DNA of 63,275 bases, taken from contig JAKQEA010000029.1 in NCBI GenBank assembly GCA_029558715.1, positions 1 through 63,275 of the forward strand. Direction: 5' to 3'. Under the pieces are notes generated by a model. That model made no database searches. It worked only from the letters and a program-made list of their open reading frames with translations, and had not been told where the DNA came from. Position numbers and translations under genes: made by a program. Below are positions 59,018 to 63,275 of this stretch, piece by piece (position 1 is the stretch's first letter; the number at the start of each line of letters is the position of its first letter). Source of the DNA: Bacteroidota bacterium (GTDB lineage Bacteria; Bacteroidota; Bacteroidia; Chitinophagales; Chitinophagaceae).

Positions 59018-60463
59018 ATGAATACCAATCGCAGAAATTTTCTCCGCCGCATGGCCATTGGCAGTGGCGTCCTGGCTACCGGCCTTCCCTCATTTGCAGA
59101 AGCAATAGGTGCTACTGATGAACAAATGGACCGCTCAGCCTGGCTTGAAAACCGCAGGCAGCCATTCAACATGTGCGGATATGCTGCACCAAAGATTGAA
59201 ACAGTTCGCATTGGCGTAGTAGGATTAGGTATGCGGGGATCTGATGCAGTAGAAAGACTTAGCTATATAAATGGTGTGGAAATAGTGGCTTTGTGCGATA
59301 AATATCCTGATCGTGTAGCTGCTTCTCAAAAAACACTGGAAAAAATGGGAAGGCCCAAAGCAAAAGAATACAGTGGCGAAGAAGGTTGGAAAGCTTTATG
59401 CGATAGCAATGATATTGACCTGGTGTACACTCCCACTCCCTGGCACCTGCATACACCCATCGCTTTGCGTGCAATGAAAAATGGAAAACATGCAGCCGTG
59501 GAAGTTCCTGCCGGAAAAACAATGGATGAATTATGGGAACTGGTGGAAACATCCGAAAAAACAAGAAAACATTGTATGATGCAGGAGAATTGCTGCTATG
59601 ATTTCTTTGAACTACTTACACTGAACATGGCAAGACAGGGAATGTTTGGCGAATTAGTACATGCTGAAGGAGCCTATATCCATGATCTGACTAAAGACTG
59701 GACTTTCAATAAAAAGGCATACGCAGATATGTGGAGACTGAAAGAAAATATCGGGCATAACGGAAATTTGTATCCTACTCATGGATTGGGGCCCATTGCT
59801 CAATGCATGGATATTAACCGGGGTGATAAATTTGATCACCTGGTAAGTATGAGCACCAATGATTTTACCATGAATAATACGGCAAAGGAATTGGCTGCTA
59901 AAGATGATTTCTTCAAGGAGTATGTTGACAAACCTTACCGGGGCAACATGAATACCACACTTATCAGAACCCATAAAGGGAAAAGTATCATGGTGCAGCA
60001 TGATGTTTCAAGCCTGCGGCCCTATTCAAGAATTCATTTGTTAAGCGGCACAAAAGGGGCAGCACAAAAATGGCCCGGTCCGCAACGCATAGCATTCGGT
60101 CATAGCTGGATAAAACCCGAAGAGTTAAAAAAACTCGAAGAAAAATATACGCTGCCGATCGTTAAACATATTGGTGAAGTGGCCAAAGAAGTGGGGGGAC
60201 ACGGAGGTATGGATTTTATTATGGACTGGCGGCTGATAGACTGTCTCAGAAATGGCTTGCCACTTGACCAGGATGTATATGATGCTGCTGCCTGGAGTTG
60301 TATAATGCCATTGAGTGAACGGTCAGTTAATAAAAAATCAAGAACTATTGATATTCCTGACTTTACCCGTGGAGCCTGGAAAACAAATAAACCTGTAGAC
60401 CTGACTTTAAATGGCGGAGCTACTACAGGAGTAAGGTCTGTAAAACCCGATCTGAAAATGTAG
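59018..60463 (+). CDS. Tat-exported Gfo/Idh/MocA oxidoreductase
   Basis: A 481-residue protein with a twin-arginine signal (NRRNFLRRMAIGSG). The Rossmann domain starts at VRIGVVGLGMRGSDAVERL and has the usual YTPTPWHLHTPIALRAMKNGKHAAVEVPAGKT (in parts) with the EKP-like EVPAGKT. The C-terminal domain has GHNGNLYPTHGLGPIAQ, a histidine-containing motif also found in GH109 glycosidases, which use NAD. It may be a GH109-type glycosidase or a sugar dehydrogenase. A -7-like TAATTTTA lies about 30 bp upstream. Confidence 0.88.
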   Translation: MNTNRRNFLRRMAIGSGVLATGLPSFAEAIGATDEQMDRSAWLENRRQPFNMCGYAAPKIETVRIGVVGLGMRGSDAVERLSYINGVEIVALCDKYPDRVAASQKTLEKMGRPKAKEYSGEEGWKALCDSNDIDLVYTPTPWHLHTPIALRAMKNGKHAAVEVPAGKTMDELWELVETSEKTRKHCMMQENCCYDFFELLTLNMARQGMFGELVHAEGAYIHDLTKDWTFNKKAYADMWRLKENIGHNGNLYPTHGLGPIAQCMDINRGDKFDHLVSMSTNDFTMNNTAKELAAKDDFFKEYVDKPYRGNMNTTLIRTHKGKSIMVQHDVSSLRPYSRIHLLSGTKGAAQKWPGPQRIAFGHSWIKPEELKKLEEKYTLPIVKHIGEVAKEVGGHGGMDFIMDWRLIDCLRNGLPLDQDVYDAAAWSCIMPLSERSVNKKSRTIDIPDFTRGAWKTNKPVDLTLNGGATTGVRSVKPDLKM

Positions 60464-60644
60464 TCTTAAAACGACATGACAAAAATCATAAATACAAGCT
60501 ATTAAACAAAAAAGCGGTATTAAACAGAATGCTGTAATTTTATGCCCTCGCATTGAATTTTTTTCCCTGAAAACCAACGGGTTATTTTTTAAAAGGAAGG
60601 ATTATCTTCTTTTTTTGATTTTTGTTTGAACAACTATATATCGA

Positions 60645-61685
60645 ATGAAGGCACTGACAGTAATTACGGATCCGGTTTATACAGAACCAAAGGAATTTTC
60701 GCAATATGAAAGATTCTGGCTGAAATATATCAATGATAAAAGGGATCTTCCATTTATTCATCTGCTGACTGCCATTCATATCCTGGTAATTCCTGTGGCC
60801 ATTTTATTATATACACCTGTATTACAGGGCTGGTATTGGTGGCTGGCATATATTCCCTATTTCTATATCTCCCAGATGTATTTCAAAGGCCGGTTTGGTT
60901 TAATGCTTCATTGTATCAGCCACCGCAAGCTTTTCAAAAAACCATATACCTGGATTTATAATTATGTTATCTGGTTTGTATGCCCATTTTTTGGCCATAC
61001 TCCTGAAACTTATTTTGCTCATCACATGGGCATGCATCATGTGGAGAATAATATGCTTGATGATGCCAGCAGCACTTTGCCTTACCAGAGAGACAGTCTC
61101 CGGGGATTTATAGCTTATGTAAGCCGTTTCCTTCTTCTTGGGTTCAGGGACACTTTTATGTATTTTTTTAGTCGTAAGAGAAAGAAATTTTATATGCGGC
61201 TCACAGCCGGTGAGATTTCATTTTACCTGTTCTGTGTGGGAATGAGTTTTGTGAATTTTCATGCCACCCTGTTTATTTTCATTATCCCCTTTGTTTTTGC
61301 CAGGATAGTTATGATGCTGGGTAACTGGGCACAGCATGCCTTTGTAAACCTCGATGACCTGGAAGATAATACGATCAATTGTATCAATACCAAGTATAAC
61401 CAGATGTGCTGGAACGATGGTTATCATGCCATCCATCATGTACGCCCCGCCATGCATTACACCGATATCCCCGGCGAATTTTTAAAAACAAAGGATGAAC
61501 TGGCACAAAAGAAAGTATTGGTCTTTGATGGTATTCATTACCTGCATATATTTCTCTGGCTGATGACCAAACGATATGATAAGCTGGCTGACAATCTCGT
61601 TAATATCAATAATATGTTTGGCAGCAAAGAAGAAGCCATCGCATTAATGAAAGAACGAACTAAAAAGTTTAAACCTGCTGCATAA
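60645..61685 (+). CDS. Membrane fatty acid desaturase-like protein
   Basis: A 346-residue di-iron membrane enzyme with three histidine clusters: HCISHRK (about residues 89-95), FAHHMGMHHVENN (about 125-137) and DGYHAIHHVRPAMHY (about 261-275), plus NWAQHAF. Four or more TM helices. It likely introduces a double bond or hydroxyl into acyl chains or carotenoids; the substrate cannot be read. The 180 bp upstream (60464-60644) are AT-rich with no clear feature. Confidence 0.88.
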   Translation: MKALTVITDPVYTEPKEFSQYERFWLKYINDKRDLPFIHLLTAIHILVIPVAILLYTPVLQGWYWWLAYIPYFYISQMYFKGRFGLMLHCISHRKLFKKPYTWIYNYVIWFVCPFFGHTPETYFAHHMGMHHVENNMLDDASSTLPYQRDSLRGFIAYVSRFLLLGFRDTFMYFFSRKRKKFYMRLTAGEISFYLFCVGMSFVNFHATLFIFIIPFVFARIVMMLGNWAQHAFVNLDDLEDNTINCINTKYNQMCWNDGYHAIHHVRPAMHYTDIPGEFLKTKDELAQKKVLVFDGIHYLHIFLWLMTKRYDKLADNLVNINNMFGSKEEAIALMKERTKKFKPAA

Positions 61686-61693
61686 TATAACTA

Positions 61694-61730
61694 AAAGGGC
61701 TTCCGACGAAGCCCTTTCCATTTTCTAATA
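61694..61730. terminator. Bidirectional terminator between convergent genes
   Basis: AAAGGGCTTC (61694-61703), CGAC, GAAGCCCTTT (61708-61717): a perfect 10-bp stem with a tetraloop, flanked by A- and T-rich sequence. It can serve both the desaturase gene and the VPS10-type gene. Confidence 0.75.
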
Positions 61731-63275
61731 CTCTTTCTCCTTTTCATCTTTCTTTAAACCAATCACAGGAAGCATGACCTGGTGAATCAGCTTATTTAGT
61801 TTAGCCAGGTCTTCATCTATTACCCTTTTCAGTTTTCCTAGTTGCAGGTCTGTTTGTACGGCCAGTTCTGCATAAGCTTCTTTCGCTTGCCGGGATGGTG
61901 CCGTATTACCGGCTGCAGCTGCATTGTATACACTGGCAAGTTTATCATCCAGCTTTATCGGGAAATTCAATACATCCTGGCTGCTTTTGGCTTTTGTCTG
62001 GTGCAGCGCTTCTTCAATTGCCGTAATCTGTTTATTGATCGTATCTGCCTGCTCTTTAATTTCCCGGGGTATACTTTTTCCTACCCGGCTGCTGAAATCT
62101 GTCAACTGCTGTCTTATATCTTTAATGTTCTTCAGTGCTTTCATCACTTCAGAGAATTTATCTCTTACGGTCAGCAAAAAATTCACCTGCTCATCGTACT
62201 CTGCCGTGGTAGTTTTATAATTGGGATCACCTAAAATGGTAAAACCAACTTCAGCCGTATCAGCGCCAGACCTGAATTTTGCAAAGTATTCTCCCGGCGC
62301 CGCCTTCGGGCCTCTTACAAATCCATTCCACAGTATTAATCCCTCAACCCTTTCGGCCACAGGATAATTCATATCCCATACAAACTGGTTCATTCCTTTA
62401 TTTACCTCGATCTTATTTTCTTTTGAACTGGTAGAAAATGATTTTATCAGTTTCCTGTTCTTATCCAGGATTTCGATAACCAGCCTGGTTGAGTCTGTTA
62501 CATAATTTTTAAAATAGTTTATAACAACCCCGTTTGATGGGTTCAATCCCACATTGCGCATTGTACCTCCAAAACTACCGCCGCCTCTTCCACCAGGTGG
62601 CAGGCGATAAGCAGGATTAACATTGAAAACATGAAGGTTTTTCTCTGTTACCGCAGCAGTTGATTGCTGTACAATGGATAAATCATCCAATACATAAATA
62701 CTTCTGCCCTGGGTGGCAACAATAAGGTCATTATTTTTTATAGCCAGATCGGTTATCGGTGTTACCGGCAGATTTAACTGGAAAGATTTCCAGTTTGTCC
62801 CGCCATCATAAGAGATATACATGCCATACTCTGTGCCTGCATACAATATTCCCTGTCTCTTTTTATCGGCTCTCATCGCTCTCGTAAAATGAGTGTTCGA
62901 AATACCATTGGTGATCAGCTTCCATGTTTTACCATAATCTTCTGTTTTGTAGATAAAGGGTCTGAAGTCATCCGACTTGTACCGGGTACCGACAAAATAA
63001 GCAGCCCCTTTTTTGAACGGGTCAGCTTCCACGCAATTCCACATCATCGCTTTGGGGCAATCCTTAGGTGTTACATTCTCCCAGTTCTTTCCACCATCCT
63101 TACTGACATGAATCAGTCCATCATCACTGCCTGCCCATAACAGATCCTTTTCGTATGGAGATTCTGCTGCAGTAAATATGGTACAGTAATACTCAACCGA
63201 TGTGTTATCCTGCGTAACGGGTCCTCCGCTGGAAGCCTGTTTCGATTTATCATTTGTCGTCAGGTCCGGAGAAAT
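61725..63275 (-). CDS. VPS10/BNR-repeat (sortilin-like) protein, C-terminal part
   Basis: 516 residues are visible; the frame continues past the right edge (ISPDLTTNDKSKQ at the edge). BNR-type beta-propeller strands with Asp-box-like motifs (VSKDGGKNWENVTP, KTEDYGKTWKLI, ISYDGGTNWKSF) are followed by a Gly-rich stretch (GGRGGGSFGG), an Ig-like domain (MNQFVWDMNYPVAE) and a helical C-terminus with coiled-coil. Such large exported proteins are common in Bacteroidota; some are annotated as glycosyl hydrolases without proof. The terminator overlaps its end. Confidence 0.85.
   Translation of the reverse strand: MSPDLTTNDKSKQASSGGPVTQDNTSVEYYCTIFTAAESPYEKDLLWAGSDDGLIHVSKDGGKNWENVTPKDCPKAMMWNCVEADPFKKGAAYFVGTRYKSDDFRPFIYKTEDYGKTWKLITNGISNTHFTRAMRADKKRQGILYAGTEYGMYISYDGGTNWKSFQLNLPVTPITDLAIKNNDLIVATQGRSIYVLDDLSIVQQSTAAVTEKNLHVFNVNPAYRLPPGGRGGGSFGGTMRNVGLNPSNGVVINYFKNYVTDSTRLVIEILDKNRKLIKSFSTSSKENKIEVNKGMNQFVWDMNYPVAERVEGLILWNGFVRGPKAAPGEYFAKFRSGADTAEVGFTILGDPNYKTTTAEYDEQVNFLLTVRDKFSEVMKALKNIKDIRQQLTDFSSRVGKSIPREIKEQADTINKQITAIEEALHQTKAKSSQDVLNFPIKLDDKLASVYNAAAAGNTAPSRQAKEAYAELAVQTDLQLGKLKRVIDEDLAKLNKLIHQVMLPVIGLKKDEKEKEY

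Noticed and set aside
1-63275. CRISPR array, tRNA, rRNA, transposase or prophage genes
   Set aside because: No regularly spaced repeats, cloverleaf-like sequences with CCA-type ends, rRNA signatures or mobile-element enzymes were seen on reading through the window.

Overview
The window reads as a chromosomal segment of a Bacteroidota bacterium, most likely in or near the Chitinophagaceae (lineage is inferred, not proven). The grounds are Bacteroidota-type promoters (TTG about 19 bp upstream of TAnnTTTG), weak or absent Shine-Dalgarno sequences, a short 291-residue primary sigma factor, many lipoproteins, a fused CcoNO oxidase subunit and a Sec/lipoprotein-type (clade II-like) NosZ. No tRNA, rRNA, CRISPR array, transposase or prophage gene was found.

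Layout. 0-2.4 kb: minus-strand TonB / small membrane protein / PstS-like lipoprotein / TPR protein. 2.4-7.1 kb: housekeeping genes (tyrosine phosphatase, hisS, thiolase, rlmN). 7.1-9.7 kb: an AT-rich accessory patch of three lipoproteins of unknown function, divergent from a small XRE regulator, with a palindromic operator candidate between them. 9.8-12.3 kb: Spy-like protein and two pseudouridine synthases. 12.3-20.1 kb: a minus-strand sulfur assimilation cluster (CDF transporter, OsmC, Rrf2 regulator, 1-Cys peroxiredoxin, cysH, cysD, cysN, TSUP permease, metZ). The motif CTAC-N8-TAGACT recurs upstream of prx, cysH and cysD. 20.2-33.7 kb: LptF/G-type permease, rpoD, ffh, rpsP, rimM, dinB, MORN-repeat proteins, an M20 peptidase and an Hsp15-like protein. 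33.7-56.2 kb: a respiratory island. It holds a complete nos cluster (Rrf2 regulator, lipoprotein cytochrome c, nosZ, fasciclin lipoprotein, membrane protein, nosL, nosD, nosF, nosY), two Ric iron-sulfur repair proteins, two small heat-shock proteins, a response-regulator/Crp hybrid, a cbb3 oxidase cluster (ccoI, S, NO, Q, P, G, H, TSUP/SafE-like) and a PAS histidine kinase. 56.2-63.3 kb: trmD, a GHL10 glycosidase, a Gfo/Idh/MocA oxidoreductase, a desaturase and a truncated VPS10/BNR-repeat protein.

The main result is a shared promoter architecture in the respiratory island. Two TGA-N6-TCA (Crp/Fnr-type) boxes lie exactly 22 bp apart, and the downstream box ends exactly 23 bp before a TAnnTTTG-like -7 element. 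It occurs in front of nos, ccoI and ccoS-NOQP. It also occurs in front of an apparent orphan transcript of about 95 nt at 56157-56250 that ends in a strong intrinsic terminator and contains no convincing gene. A single box with the same 23-bp spacing precedes the divergent ric gene, and a tandem pair without a clear -7 precedes hsp20. This suggests one regulator, plausibly the response-regulator/Crp hybrid encoded in the island, controls N2O respiration, microaerobic respiration, nitrosative damage repair, small heat-shock proteins and a candidate small RNA.

All calls come from reading the sequence; no database search was possible. Family names rest on recognised motifs, and regulatory assignments are inference.
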